This document shows, piece after piece, positions 1-8,509 of a stretch of 64,000 bases of DNA. Location: the NCBI RefSeq assembly GCF_004362395.1, contig NZ_SNWE01000020.1, forward strand, positions 1-64,000, written 5' to 3'. Made by a program: the position numbers and the translations under genes. This DNA is from Salegentibacter sp. 24. GTDB taxonomy: Bacteria; Bacteroidota; Bacteroidia; Flavobacteriales; Flavobacteriaceae. Every line of letters begins with the position of its first letter. Position 1 is the stretch's first letter. A model generated the notes under the pieces. That model searched no databases and was not told the origin of the DNA. It saw nothing but the letters and a program-made list of their open reading frames with translations.

Positions 1-36
1 TTTCTTTTCAATCTTGTTTAATTCTTCCTGTGTCAT
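1..36 (-). CDS. 5' end of a gene cut by the window edge
   Basis: An ATG at 36-34 on the minus strand opens a frame (MTQEELNKIEKK) that runs off the left edge. Only twelve codons are visible, so neither family nor function can be given. The charged helical start and its position just after a non-coding stretch fit a real gene start, but it could be chance. Confidence 0.3.
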   Translation of the reverse strand, partial: MTQEELNKIEKK

Positions 37-170
37 TTTAAATCTGTTTGAGTATTAATATAAAAATTCTCAGACAGACTTCAAATTACACCCTCCAATG
101 GTAAGACATAAACATTCTTTTTTCACAAATCTATTTTTGCGGCCTATCATCACAACAATAGGGTTTCAAT

Positions 171-196
171 TGGAATTACCTTTTCTGGTAATTCCA
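171..196. repeat. Perfect 10-bp inverted repeat
   Basis: TGGAATTACC and its exact reverse complement GGTAATTCCA flank a 6-nt loop (TTTTCT). There is no clean T-run, so it is not a convincing terminator. It could be an operator or an RNA hairpin. The rest of the gap 37-407 shows nothing recognisable on either strand. Confidence 0.4.
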
Positions 197-407
197 TCCA
201 ACACAAAATGATATCTGGATACTTTCAGTAGTTTTTATGATTAAAGAGAGATTAATAAGTAAAGACGTTAATTTCTAAAGAGAAAATTAAATCCGCAAAT
301 TCCTTATCTTTAGTAAATCAGGGTAAGAAAAAGTTATCACACCTTTAAATCCTGATAATGAATGATTAAAAATCGAAAAACATTTCCAGCACCTTAGAAA
401 GCAAGCT

Positions 408-821
408 TTAAATTATAAAACCCTTTACGTGCTCAAAAATTATCTTTTTGAAAGTTTTAAAATCATTTTCAAAGTCATCCATCCTCATTTTAAGTTTATG
501 ATGTTTTTTACGGTAATCAGAATCAGATAAGCCTTTTACTTCTTTCTGCAAATTCGACAATAATCCTTCGTGTTCTCTGATGCTATCTTCTAAATCTTCA
601 AAGAGATCTCCATGGATTTTATCAAGGTTCACCAGAAGGCCATTATAACTTTGTTTACCAATATCTGAAGAAGTGTTTTTTCTAAGTAAATTTTCAAAAA
701 ACTGAACTTCGTCTTTCCAAAAATCAATTTTAGCAAGCCATTCCATACTTTCAAAATGTAGTACATCTAATCCTGCTCCAATAAGTAAGGTAGCTTTAGG
801 ATTTAAATTTTTAGTTTCCAT
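408..821 (-). CDS. Small helical protein of unknown function (137 aa)
   Basis: I do not recognise a named family. The protein is predicted soluble and almost entirely helical, with many Lys/Glu/Asp and Leu/Ile/Phe in heptad-like spacing and no signal peptide, membrane segment or cysteine. It resembles the 138-aa protein encoded at 17936-18352: both share a W-x(3)-I/L-x-F-x(3)-E-x(2)-FF-x-N-x-L pattern near the N-terminus and a Phe/Lys-rich C-terminal helix with an IF-x(2)-LK/VK ending. The two are probably paralogues. The other copy sits at the end of the candidate sigma-54 gdhA operon, so a nutrient- or stress-related role is possible, but this is inference. It stands alone with a 304-bp upstream gap. 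Confidence 0.75.
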   Translation of the reverse strand: METKNLNPKATLLIGAGLDVLHFESMEWLAKIDFWKDEVQFFENLLRKNTSSDIGKQSYNGLLVNLDKIHGDLFEDLEDSIREHEGLLSNLQKEVKGLSDSDYRKKHHKLKMRMDDFENDFKTFKKIIFEHVKGFII

Positions 822-955
822 AATTTTATATTTTTTAAATTTTTGAAGAATTTTATGTAGTAATTCAAAAGCTCTTTCATTTCCTTATTCTTCGATTAAT
901 AAGCTTAGAAAGGGTATTGAGTGTAAATAATAAAATTGAATTTTCTTGTAGACCT

Positions 956-969
956 TAACGTTAACGTTA
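956..969. promoter_or_regulatory. 14-bp perfect palindrome, possible operator
   Basis: TAACGTTAACGTTA is fully self-complementary and lies about 135 bp upstream of the small helical protein gene that starts at 821. Its CG-centred half sites resemble operators used by LacI-type and other dimeric regulators in general. No regulator gene of that type is nearby. The rest of 822-1125 contains nothing recognisable. Confidence 0.35.
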
Positions 970-1125
970 CCTCCCATTTTAACCTTCGAAAATCTTCAGA
1001 TAAAGGTGCTTAATAATTTCAAAAAAGTAAATGATATTGATCACGCTAAAAATTACATAATTAACTAAATTACCAATCCATAATATTAAACTATACCAAA
1101 ACTCCCCGATATATGTCAATAAGTC

Positions 1126-2043
1126 TTATATTTCCAAATGGTATTTAGAAGTTAAAACATTTGAAAACACATCTCCCATTTCCTTTAATCTTTTGGGTAC
1201 GGTCTTAATATTAAAATCCAAAGGAGAAAATTCACCTTCTTCAATTTCGTTCCAAGATAATGGTGTAGAAACTGGTGTTCCGGTATAGCCACGAAGACTA
1301 TAAGGAGCTACAGTATTTCTGGAAATCACATTCTGCAAATAATCTATACTTATTTTACTGCTTTTATGAGTTGTACCCTGGACCCTTAGTGTGGTGATTA
1401 AATCTGGATGTAATTTTTCAAGTGCAATACCAATCTTTTTCACCCAATTCCTTACTTCAATGAATGTGTATTCTGGAAAAATAGGTACGTACACATGCAT
1501 CCCTGTACCACCGGAGGTTTTAGGAAAACCTGAAATTCCCAATGATAAAAGAAATTCATTTAAATATTTTGTTGCCCTTATAATACGCTCATAGCAAGTA
1601 TTTTTACTGGCATCTAGATCGAAAATGGCTATATCAGGCTTAGAGTAGTCCGGTATTTTTGAAGACCATAAATGAAATTCAAAGCCTCCCTTAGAAGCAA
1701 ACCACAAGATCCCGGCTTGTGAATCTATTATTGGAACCTGGATGGTCTTATCCTGACTAACTTCTTTATAAAAAGCTGTTTTAAATTTTTTTTTGTTTTC
1801 AACCACATCACCAAAATCTCTTTTGTAAAATGAAGAATTTCCTATACCTCTTGGAAAATAATGAACGGTTGCAGGCCTATTTTTAAAATACGGTAACATA
1901 AATTCGGTCATTTCTTTGTAATATTCAAGAACTTTTAGTTTAGTGATGCCTTCCAAGGGCCAGTAAATTTTTTGTGGGTGAGAGATCTTCAAATCATAAG
2001 CACCTACCTTCCAATTAAGCTCTTCTTCCTTTTTTGAAGCCAT
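1126..2043 (-). CDS. Stand-alone LigD-type polymerase domain (primase-polymerase)
   Basis: A 305-aa protein matching the polymerase/primase domain of bacterial ligase D, the AEP-superfamily enzyme that fills and extends ends during non-homologous end joining. Visible hallmarks are the N-terminal IYWPLEGITK and RPATVHYFPRG stretches, the metal-binding FDLD (residues 141-144) and the SGGTGMHVYVP motif (177-187) whose His contacts the incoming nucleotide. The length is that of the isolated domain: no ligase or phosphoesterase domain is fused, and no Ku gene is in this window. It is divergent from the PCMT-esterase fusion gene 126 bp away. Many bacteria carry ligD-pol as a separate gene, so it may work with a ligase encoded elsewhere or independently. 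Confidence 0.9.
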   Translation of the reverse strand: MASKKEEELNWKVGAYDLKISHPQKIYWPLEGITKLKVLEYYKEMTEFMLPYFKNRPATVHYFPRGIGNSSFYKRDFGDVVENKKKFKTAFYKEVSQDKTIQVPIIDSQAGILWFASKGGFEFHLWSSKIPDYSKPDIAIFDLDASKNTCYERIIRATKYLNEFLLSLGISGFPKTSGGTGMHVYVPIFPEYTFIEVRNWVKKIGIALEKLHPDLITTLRVQGTTHKSSKISIDYLQNVISRNTVAPYSLRGYTGTPVSTPLSWNEIEEGEFSPLDFNIKTVPKRLKEMGDVFSNVLTSKYHLEI

Positions 2044-2099
2044 TTTAATATTTCTATAAAACTAATATCTCAAAAGTCGACATTATTTCCAGCATATAG

Positions 2100-2115
2100 A
2101 ATGATTTATATCATT
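2100..2115. promoter_or_regulatory. ATGA-N6-TCAT palindrome in a divergent promoter region
   Basis: AATGAT-TTAT-ATCATT is a perfect 6-bp inverted repeat between the divergent LigD-polymerase (start 2043) and PCMT-esterase (start 2170) genes. The ATGA-N6-TCAT core is shared with the candidate Crp/Fnr-type sites at 47118, 49418 and 56527. Here the flanks differ and no -7 box sits at the same spacing, so membership in that regulon is doubtful. Confidence 0.3.
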
Positions 2116-2169
2116 GGACTGATTTAATTCCTAGAGTAAATTACTTTTCGAATTCCGAAGAATAAAATT

Positions 2170-4113
2170 ATGGTAAACAAGGAGTTTATTAAAGATTTAA
2201 GGAAAACAACAATTAAAAATAACCTATTGCTGGAGGCTTTCAAAGAACTTCCTGAAAGCCTCTTCATGCCGCAGGTTAAACCTCCATTCCCCGTAAAAGA
2301 TACCTATTTGGAGGAAAAGATTATGGCCATTAAACCAAGATCTTTGGTAATATTTAAAATGCTGGAAAGTTTAAATATTGAGAAAGGAGAAAGTATTTTA
2401 TGTATAGGGATAGACTCACCTGCTGTATTAGCTGCACTTTCGAGAATCTATAAAAGAGTCTATCTTGTAGAATTAAATGATATTTATGCCGAATGGGCTT
2501 TAGAAGTATTGAGCAATACAGGGGTGGAAAATGTTTTTATTAAAAGCGGAGATCCTCGAATAGGATGGAAGGAAAAAGCACCTTTTGATAGAATATTAAT
2601 AGCTACAGAATTTGAAAATATCCCTGATGCATTAAAGGCACAACTTAAAATAGCCGGCCGTTTACTGATTCCTATTGGCCCGGATTGGGCCCATATAATG
2701 TTTCAGGTTATCGAGCGTATTTCAGAAACAGAGTATAGAACAGAAAGATTAAGGGATAACTTTTTTATCCCAAACCCTAAATTATTGCCTGAAATTGAAT
2801 CTGAAGATTTTTCTGAAGAAGAGATTATTTCTCAGATCACCTCTAATGCTATAGCTTTTAAAAGCACAGAGGATTTCCCGGTAAACGACCTTTTGAATAG
2901 AATTGGTGATGCCAGGGTAGTATTAATTGGAGAAGCCTCCCACGGAACTTCAGAATTTTACATGGCCCGGCAGAAGATCACCAGGGCTCTTATAGAAAAG
3001 AAAGGCTTTAATATTATCTGTGCCGAAGCAGATTGGAGCGATGCTGAACAAATTGACGGCTATGTAAGGAATAGGACACTTAAGCAAGAGTGGAATCCTT
3101 TTACCCGTTTTCCTCAATGGATGTGGAGAAACAAAGAGGTATTGGGATTTATAGAATGGTTAAAAAAGTACAATCTTAGCCACAAGAATAGCATTGGGTT
3201 TTATGGGTTAGATCTCTACGGTATGGAGAATTCCATAAATCTTGTGATCGATTATTTAGAGAAAAGAGACACCAGTTTAGCCAGCCTGGCAAAAGAAAGA
3301 TATTCCTGCATCACCCCATATATGGCAGATCATGCTAATTACGGAAAAATGGTGTTAAATAAACAACTATTAAGTTGTGAACTGGATGTTTTAAAAATGT
3401 TGACAGATCTGCTCTGGAACAAAAATAAATTGAACCATTCGCCTGAATATTTTTACGCCTATCAAAATGCTAATGTTGTAGTGGATGCAGAAAGATATTA
3501 CAAAGCCATGTACTATGGAAGTGCAGAATCATGGAATTTGCGTGATTTTCACATGTTCCAAACGCTTAAGTCCCTTCTCTCCTATTTTAAGCCAGGAGCG
3601 AAGGCGGTCATTTGGGCCCACAATTCACATATAGGTAATGCCCTGGCCACGGAAATGTATTCCCGGGGAGAAATTAATATCGGTCATTTATGCAAGGAGT
3701 ATTTTGGGGGCAAGTCTTATCATATTGGGTTTGGTACTCACGAAGGCTCAGTTGCTGCAGCACATAATTGGGGAGGAAAAATGGAAGTTATGCAGGTAAA
3801 CCCCTCGTTGAAAAATAGTTATGAAAATCTTTGTTATAAAACACTAATACCTTCCTTCACGCTTCCATTGAAAGAAATAGTTTCAGGAAATAAGTTAAGA
3901 AAACTTTTAAGCACTCCTAAACTGGAGCGTGCTATTGGGGTTATTTACAGGCCTGAAACAGAACGTTCAAGTCATTATTTTCGGGCTGTTTTACCTTCTC
4001 AATTCGATGAATATATTTGGTATAATACTACTAGCGCAGTTACTCCATTAACTACAGCTACACTGGACCAAAAATTACTGGAGAATCATCCGTTTAGTTT
4101 AATAGATGAATAA
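2170..4113 (+). CDS. Fusion of PCMT-like methyltransferase and erythromycin esterase-like domains
   Basis: A 647-aa two-domain protein. Residues 1 to about 215 resemble protein-L-isoaspartate O-methyltransferase (LLEAFKELPESLFMP entry segment, Rossmann strands to about residue 170). Residues about 235-640 match the erythromycin esterase family, with GEASHGT (254-260) carrying a catalytic-type His and WAHNSHIGN (482-490). The methyltransferase glycine-rich motif I is degenerate (LCIGIDSPAV instead of the usual GxGSGY-type loop), so SAM binding may be impaired. The esterase signature residues look intact. Proteins with this fusion usually sit beside phosphoribosyltransferase/dienelactone hydrolase genes, as here. 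The natural substrate is unknown and macrolide resistance should not be assumed. It converges on the phosphoribosyltransferase gene with a 22-bp gap. Confidence 0.88.
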   Translation: MVNKEFIKDLRKTTIKNNLLLEAFKELPESLFMPQVKPPFPVKDTYLEEKIMAIKPRSLVIFKMLESLNIEKGESILCIGIDSPAVLAALSRIYKRVYLVELNDIYAEWALEVLSNTGVENVFIKSGDPRIGWKEKAPFDRILIATEFENIPDALKAQLKIAGRLLIPIGPDWAHIMFQVIERISETEYRTERLRDNFFIPNPKLLPEIESEDFSEEEIISQITSNAIAFKSTEDFPVNDLLNRIGDARVVLIGEASHGTSEFYMARQKITRALIEKKGFNIICAEADWSDAEQIDGYVRNRTLKQEWNPFTRFPQWMWRNKEVLGFIEWLKKYNLSHKNSIGFYGLDLYGMENSINLVIDYLEKRDTSLASLAKERYSCITPYMADHANYGKMVLNKQLLSCELDVLKMLTDLLWNKNKLNHSPEYFYAYQNANVVVDAERYYKAMYYGSAESWNLRDFHMFQTLKSLLSYFKPGAKAVIWAHNSHIGNALATEMYSRGEINIGHLCKEYFGGKSYHIGFGTHEGSVAAAHNWGGKMEVMQVNPSLKNSYENLCYKTLIPSFTLPLKEIVSGNKLRKLLSTPKLERAIGVIYRPETERSSHYFRAVLPSQFDEYIWYNTTSAVTPLTTATLDQKLLENHPFSLIDE

Positions 4114-4135
4114 CTGATGTGTACTGTAGCAAATT

Positions 4136-4768
4136 TCAAGAAGCTTTAGAAGCCTCTTGTAACAGCCGTTGTACTTCCTGGTCTGTCACCTGGTCAAAAT
4201 TCTCGTAGAACTCCCCTACCGCCATAAAAGAATCTGGGACCAAGGGGCATATTACCTGATCTATAATCGGTGAACTTTCAAACTTCTTTATTGTAGAATG
4301 TGGAGCGACCGGAGCTGCCACAACAATTTTAGTTGGTTTTTCTTTGTACAGCATTTCGATAATTGAAAGCATCGTGTTCCCGGTAGCTATCCCATCGTCT
4401 ACAACAATGAGTATCTTATCCTTGAGTGACAATGGTTCCCTATCACCATAATATTCCTTTTGTCTACTGGCAAGCTTTTCTCTTATTCTGCCCGTCTCTT
4501 TTTCAATATAGGAAGCAGGAATCTCTGCTGCAGCATTACTTAAAATCCTGCTTTTAAGGGTCACGGCCCCTATCGCGAATTCCTTATGCAAAGGATGCCC
4601 AATCTTTTTTGAGAGTACGATCTCCATTGGCAGGTTCAGTACTTTGCTAATGATGAAACCCAGCGGCACTCCACCTCTGGGTATGGCAAGAACAACAGCA
4701 TTTTTACCTTTGTAATAATGCAGCTTCTTAGCCAATAATAAAGCCGCTTCTGTTCTATCTTTATACAT
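4136..4768 (-). CDS. Phosphoribosyltransferase family protein
   Basis: A 210-aa type I PRTase. The PRPP-binding signature VVDDGIATGNTM is at residues 122-133, preceded by a hydrophobic strand, and the N-terminal AIPRGGVPLG (29-38) is the usual pyrophosphate-loop region. This subgroup is often fused or adjacent to a dienelactone-hydrolase-like domain; the broken remnant of such a gene lies 48 bp upstream. The substrate is unknown. The family is not a standard purine or pyrimidine salvage enzyme, and the context suggests a stress-related accessory gene. No signal peptide or membrane segment is present. Confidence 0.88.
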   Translation of the reverse strand: MYKDRTEAALLLAKKLHYYKGKNAVVLAIPRGGVPLGFIISKVLNLPMEIVLSKKIGHPLHKEFAIGAVTLKSRILSNAAAEIPASYIEKETGRIREKLASRQKEYYGDREPLSLKDKILIVVDDGIATGNTMLSIIEMLYKEKPTKIVVAAPVAPHSTIKKFESSPIIDQVICPLVPDSFMAVGEFYENFDQVTDQEVQRLLQEASKAS

Positions 4769-4816
4769 TTATTTTAGATATTTTTTAAACCAGTTTGTAG
4801 ACAAAACGGCAACTTC

Positions 4817-5119
4817 TTACAGTTTCCCGGGTTCTTCAAATAAATGAGTTGCGCCCTCGACGATTTCTATCTTTTTTATTCCTGGTAAAAACTCGTAAGC
4901 TTTCTTATTCAGTTCGAGTACCGGTTTATCATTCCCCCCCACTATAAAAAGAGTAGGCGCTTTAACTTCTTTAAGCACGGGCATTGCCATATCTGGTCTG
5001 CCTCCCCGGGAAACGATAGCCTCAATTTTTGTGGTTTTACTTGTTGCCGCCATGATAATAAGATCAATTTCTTGATCTGCAACTATATTTCTTGTAGCTT
5101 CAATAGGTGGTAAGTTCAA
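4817..5119 (-). pseudogene. Dienelactone hydrolase-like gene remnant
   Basis: About 80 residues match the C-terminal half of alpha/beta hydrolases of the dienelactone hydrolase type: AIVSRGGRPDMA, then APTLFIVGGNDKPVLELN with the acid-loop Asp, then IVEGATHLFEEPG with the catalytic His. The nucleophile-elbow region is missing, since the preceding residues do not resemble a GxSxG or GASTGA segment. The frame stops directly after FEEPGKL, about 20-25 residues earlier than usual. The only in-frame starts are weak. It is a decayed partner of the adjacent phosphoribosyltransferase gene. Confidence 0.7.
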
Positions 5120-5207
5120 TATAAAAGGAAGAAAGTATGCTTATCTGGATTAGAAAATTCCTCTATACCTGCCAGAAGCTTATTAAACTAATCTTGACTA
5201 TTATTGT

Positions 5208-5378
5208 CACTCCAAATTTTCAGATTATGATATTCTAATTTCACCGAAAGCCCTTTCAAAACATTGGATTTTTAGCTTAAAAAATATTGATGCAATTTTT
5301 AATATTGGCTATGAGGAGGCTAAAATGGTATTACGAAAAAATAAACATTTACTTTCTCAAACTGAACTCAAGGTCTAA
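5208..5378 (+). pseudogene. Possible patatin-like phospholipase C-terminal remnant
   Basis: A 56-residue open stretch ending at a TAA has no start codon of its own. It reads YDILISPKALSKHWIF followed by KNIDAIFNIGYEEAKMVL, which resembles the C-terminal end of bacterial patatin-like phospholipases (strand, then a helix ending in GYxxAK). The catalytic Ser and Asp regions would lie upstream and are absent. Nothing else is recognisable in the gap 5120-5473. Family assignment is from memory of the motif only. Confidence 0.4.
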
Positions 5379-5473
5379 AGAATGCCTATTATCTCATTTT
5401 TAATTCAAGAAGAATCACCATTTATTTAGTGAACTTAATAGCTGGTATTAACTTCAATTCTTGATTCGTGCTT

Positions 5474-6502
5474 TTAACTAATTCTCAAAACCTTTCCTCC
5501 TCTTATTTTCTTATTCTTAAGTTCTAGTAAAGCTTTATTAGCTTCTTCTAATGGATATAGCTCAACTTCAGGCTTTATACCGCTTTTAGCAGCTAATTTC
5601 AGAAAGTTCTCTACATCCTTGCCAGTTACATTGGCTACACTTTTAATTTCTTTTTCCAGCCAAAGATGGCTCCTATAAGAAAGGGCTTTTAAGTATTCTT
5701 TGTCTGCATTTTCCTTCCTAATCGCATTGATAACCAATCTTCCCCCTTTCTCAAGATTATAAAGGGCATGCACAATAGGTTTCCAGGCTGGAGTAGTATC
5801 AATGATGCAATCCAGTTTATGTGGTGACACAGCTGTACTATTCCCTGTCCAGAAAGCGCCAAGTTCATTGGCGAAAGCCCGTTCCTTTTCTTTTCTGGCG
5901 AACACATAAACTTTAGTTTCAGGATAGCGATAATTCACCATTTTAAGAACGAGATGGGCCGATGCGCCAAAACCTGTAAGTCCCAAATTTTGTCCGTTTT
6001 TTAATTGTGCAAGTTTTAAGGAACGATAACCAATGGCTCCAGCACATAATAATGGTGCCGCTTCGGCATCAGTAAAAACGTCGGGGATTTTATAGGCATA
6101 TTTTTCTGAAACACACATATACTCTGCGTAGCCACCATTCACATCCCTCCCCGTAGCAAGAAAATCATCACATAGGTTTTCATTTCCATCCAAACAAAAC
6201 TTACACTTACCACAGGCAGAAAAGATCCAGGCCACCCCGACGCGTTCGTCAATTTTAAATTTGGAGGTTTCTCCTCCTAACTTTACTATAGTTCCCACAA
6301 CCTGGTGCCCCAGAATTATAGGAAATTGAGCAGGAGCTGTTCTTCCTTCAATTTCATCCAATTCAGTATGGCAAACTCCACAAACTGAAATTTTTATTAA
6401 TACTTCATCAGGTTTAGGCTCAGGAATGGGCATATCCACTAAAATCAGGGGTTGCCTGTTTTCCTCTAAAGAGACTATTTTATTAAGCACCATTGCTCTC
6501 AT
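5474..6502 (-). CDS. Zinc-dependent alcohol dehydrogenase family protein
   Basis: A 342-aa medium-chain dehydrogenase. The catalytic zinc region CGVCHTELDE begins at residue 41, the GHQVVGTIVKLG helix with His66 follows, and a structural zinc loop has four cysteines (97, 100, 103, 111). The NAD(P)-binding Rossmann segment LGLTGFGASAHLVLK lies near residues 173-187, with GxGxSA rather than the commonest GxGxxG. It would oxidise or reduce a small alcohol/aldehyde; the exact substrate is not readable. It lies 40 bp downstream of the phosphotransferase gene on the same strand and is probably in that operon. Confidence 0.9.
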   Translation of the reverse strand: MRAMVLNKIVSLEENRQPLILVDMPIPEPKPDEVLIKISVCGVCHTELDEIEGRTAPAQFPIILGHQVVGTIVKLGGETSKFKIDERVGVAWIFSACGKCKFCLDGNENLCDDFLATGRDVNGGYAEYMCVSEKYAYKIPDVFTDAEAAPLLCAGAIGYRSLKLAQLKNGQNLGLTGFGASAHLVLKMVNYRYPETKVYVFARKEKERAFANELGAFWTGNSTAVSPHKLDCIIDTTPAWKPIVHALYNLEKGGRLVINAIRKENADKEYLKALSYRSHLWLEKEIKSVANVTGKDVENFLKLAAKSGIKPEVELYPLEEANKALLELKNKKIRGGKVLRIS

Positions 6503-6542
6503 TCCTCTATAATTAAAATGATGATATTACCATTTATCAAGT

Positions 6543-7559
6543 TTAAAAACTTACCAATTCATTGTGGTAAGATTTTATCAACTTCAAATATTTTTTGGCT
6601 TCCACCAGTGCTTTCCTTTTAGACGATTTTTCAGAAGAACTGGACGCGCGAAGACTATTTACTTTAGCCCGAACATTAGCACGATAACTTTTATAATAGA
6701 TAAAAAGCTGCTGTTCCGATATATTCCTCATAACTGGAAACAGAAAGTTGTAATGACTAACGAAAAGTGCGGAAAGGTCTTCTCTATTTGAAGCATCAAG
6801 GTCCATACAGAGAAACGCAACTTCATTGAGTACATCTATCTGTCGATAATTGTCATTGAATTCTATACAATCAAAAGGTTGTGGTGCCGGCAAAAAGAAA
6901 ATATTTCCTGTATGTAAATCGCCGTGACAATCCCTGAAAAACCCTGATTTAAGACGTAGTTGAAGTAACTCATGATTTTTATTTAAAAAGTTATTGGATG
7001 TTTCAATACAAGTATCAATGAGTTTATCAATTCCTTTCCCCAGATTTTCAGTAAGAAATTCCTTTTGAGTTTCCAGTTCTGAAAACTCATTCTTTAGATC
7101 CAGTACATTTTTATCATAAATCAACTTTGTTTTCTTATGAAAGGAAACTATGCATACTGCTAGATTTTTTATATCCGTAGAATTCACCGTCTTTTCCGAT
7201 AAAAGTATGTCCATTTGCTTATGAGGATCTAGTTTACGCATTTTGATAGCATAATCTACCACCCTGCAATTTCTCCCTCCTATCGCATAGTTCCCGTTTA
7301 AAAGAAATATTGGTAAGACTCCGAGATATATATTTTCAGAAAATCTTCGGTTCAATTCAATTTCTCGCTTACAATAATATTCCCTCAATTCAAGTGTAGA
7401 AAAATTTAGAAAGGGATAATGAACGGGCCTTTTAATCTTATAAACAAACTCATCGCATAATATTACCCAGGAAATATGAGTTTCAATTAATTCCTTTAGA
7501 TGACTTCTCTCAGGGAAAGAACCATTGGAAAGCAGTTGCTTAATTTGTTGCTTTGTCAT
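6543..7559 (-). CDS. Aminoglycoside phosphotransferase-like kinase (COG2187 type)
   Basis: A 338-aa protein with a protein-kinase-like fold. The phosphotransfer loop HGDLHTGN is at residues 212-219, with a CIEFND segment nearby in the place of the magnesium-binding motif. It matches the N-terminal half of the widespread bifunctional phosphotransferase/ATP-binding protein of about 520 aa. Here the two halves are separate genes, and the ATP-binding half is encoded upstream and overlaps this start by 20 nt, the reverse of the usual fused order. Despite the family name there is no reason to call it a resistance enzyme; the physiological substrate is unknown. Confidence 0.85.
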   Translation of the reverse strand: MTKQQIKQLLSNGSFPERSHLKELIETHISWVILCDEFVYKIKRPVHYPFLNFSTLELREYYCKREIELNRRFSENIYLGVLPIFLLNGNYAIGGRNCRVVDYAIKMRKLDPHKQMDILLSEKTVNSTDIKNLAVCIVSFHKKTKLIYDKNVLDLKNEFSELETQKEFLTENLGKGIDKLIDTCIETSNNFLNKNHELLQLRLKSGFFRDCHGDLHTGNIFFLPAPQPFDCIEFNDNYRQIDVLNEVAFLCMDLDASNREDLSALFVSHYNFLFPVMRNISEQQLFIYYKSYRANVRAKVNSLRASSSSEKSSKRKALVEAKKYLKLIKSYHNELVSF

Positions 7560-8037
7560 TTTTTAGGTAGTTTAAAGCCTTTTGCAGCATATCATCTATA
7601 TTCATATTTGTGGATTTCAGTTTTAGATGTGGCTGTTCTAGGGGTTCCCATTGCTGCTTAATGATTTGATAAATATTAAAATCGGCTTCACTAAACGGCC
7701 TTGCTTTTTTTAATCTCTCTTTAATTACATTTTCATCTGCCCAAATTTCAATAATAGCTAGTCTTTCTTTGGTACTTTGAAAGAATGCCTGTTTTATCTT
7801 ATTACTATAGAATGTAGCATCAACAACTACACCCTTCCCTTTCGATTGTAATTCCTGTACTTTATTTAAAAGAGCACTATAAACCTTTTGCCTTTCGGAA
7901 TCTGAATATGTTCTTTTTGAGAACATTTCCTTCCTCAGTCTATCGCTATTCAAGTACTCGGCATTTAATTTCTTTGCTAGTCTACTACCAAAGTAACTTT
8001 TACCAGAGCCGGGCAAACCAATAACTAGAATTACCAT
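7540..8037 (-). CDS. P-loop kinase / AAA-family ATP-binding protein (COG0645 type)
   Basis: A 165-aa nucleotide kinase-like protein with Walker A GLPGSGKS at residues 7-14, an NSDRLRKEMF segment and a VVVDATFYS strand typical of gluconate-kinase-like or zeta-toxin-like P-loop kinases. It corresponds to the C-terminal half of the bifunctional phosphotransferase/ATP-binding proteins. It overlaps the downstream phosphotransferase gene by 20 nt, implying translational coupling and joint function. The substrate is unknown. Confidence 0.85.
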   Translation of the reverse strand: MVILVIGLPGSGKSYFGSRLAKKLNAEYLNSDRLRKEMFSKRTYSDSERQKVYSALLNKVQELQSKGKGVVVDATFYSNKIKQAFFQSTKERLAIIEIWADENVIKERLKKARPFSEADFNIYQIIKQQWEPLEQPHLKLKSTNMNIDDMLQKALNYLKNDKATN

Positions 8038-8114
8038 ATTAATTTTTAATTATTGAAATTTAATGAAGATAAATACTATTACGAATGACTTAAATCATAA
8101 ACATAGTTTTTAAA

Positions 8115-8324
8115 CTATTTTACCCACTTGAGATAAAATAAGAATACTCCAGTTGAATATTCTATTTCTATGCTGAGTGATCTTAATGCTGCAGCACTCA
8201 AATCAGAGTCTAGATCCCGCCAGCAGTAGCATAAGTAAGATATAAACTGTCTGATTGTATTGTGACCGATAAATTGATTAGTTCCCTCCACAGGATTTTG
8301 ATTGGAAATATCAACATAGTCCAT
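8115..8324 (-). CDS. Small hypothetical protein (69 aa)
   Basis: I do not recognise it. The sequence is mixed helical with an aromatic/cysteine patch (YLCYCWRDLDSDL) and no signal peptide. A near-consensus -7 box (TACTTTTT, 7 of 8) lies at 8337-8344, close upstream of the ATG, which slightly supports expression. It may equally be a degraded remnant in a region with several broken genes. Confidence 0.35.
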   Translation of the reverse strand: MDYVDISNQNPVEGTNQFIGHNTIRQFISYLCYCWRDLDSDLSAAALRSLSIEIEYSTGVFLFYLKWVK

Positions 8325-8509
8325 ATAAAAAACAGCAAAAAGTATCTTTTTCCCTAATTAAATACGATAGCTTCAATTAAAACTAATATTAGCAGGTTTA
8401 ACACGAGAAGTATTAGAATTACACCAAACTTTTTTTAGATAAAATGCCTGATATACATCATTTTATACAATAAATATAGGCTCTAAATTATCCGTAGTAA
8501 TATTAAAAA

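Noticed and set aside
2100-2115. AATGAT-TTAT-ATCATT as a fourth member of the nos/RIC operator group
   Set aside because: The ATGA-N6-TCAT core matches but the flanks and the 21-bp spacing to a -7 box do not.
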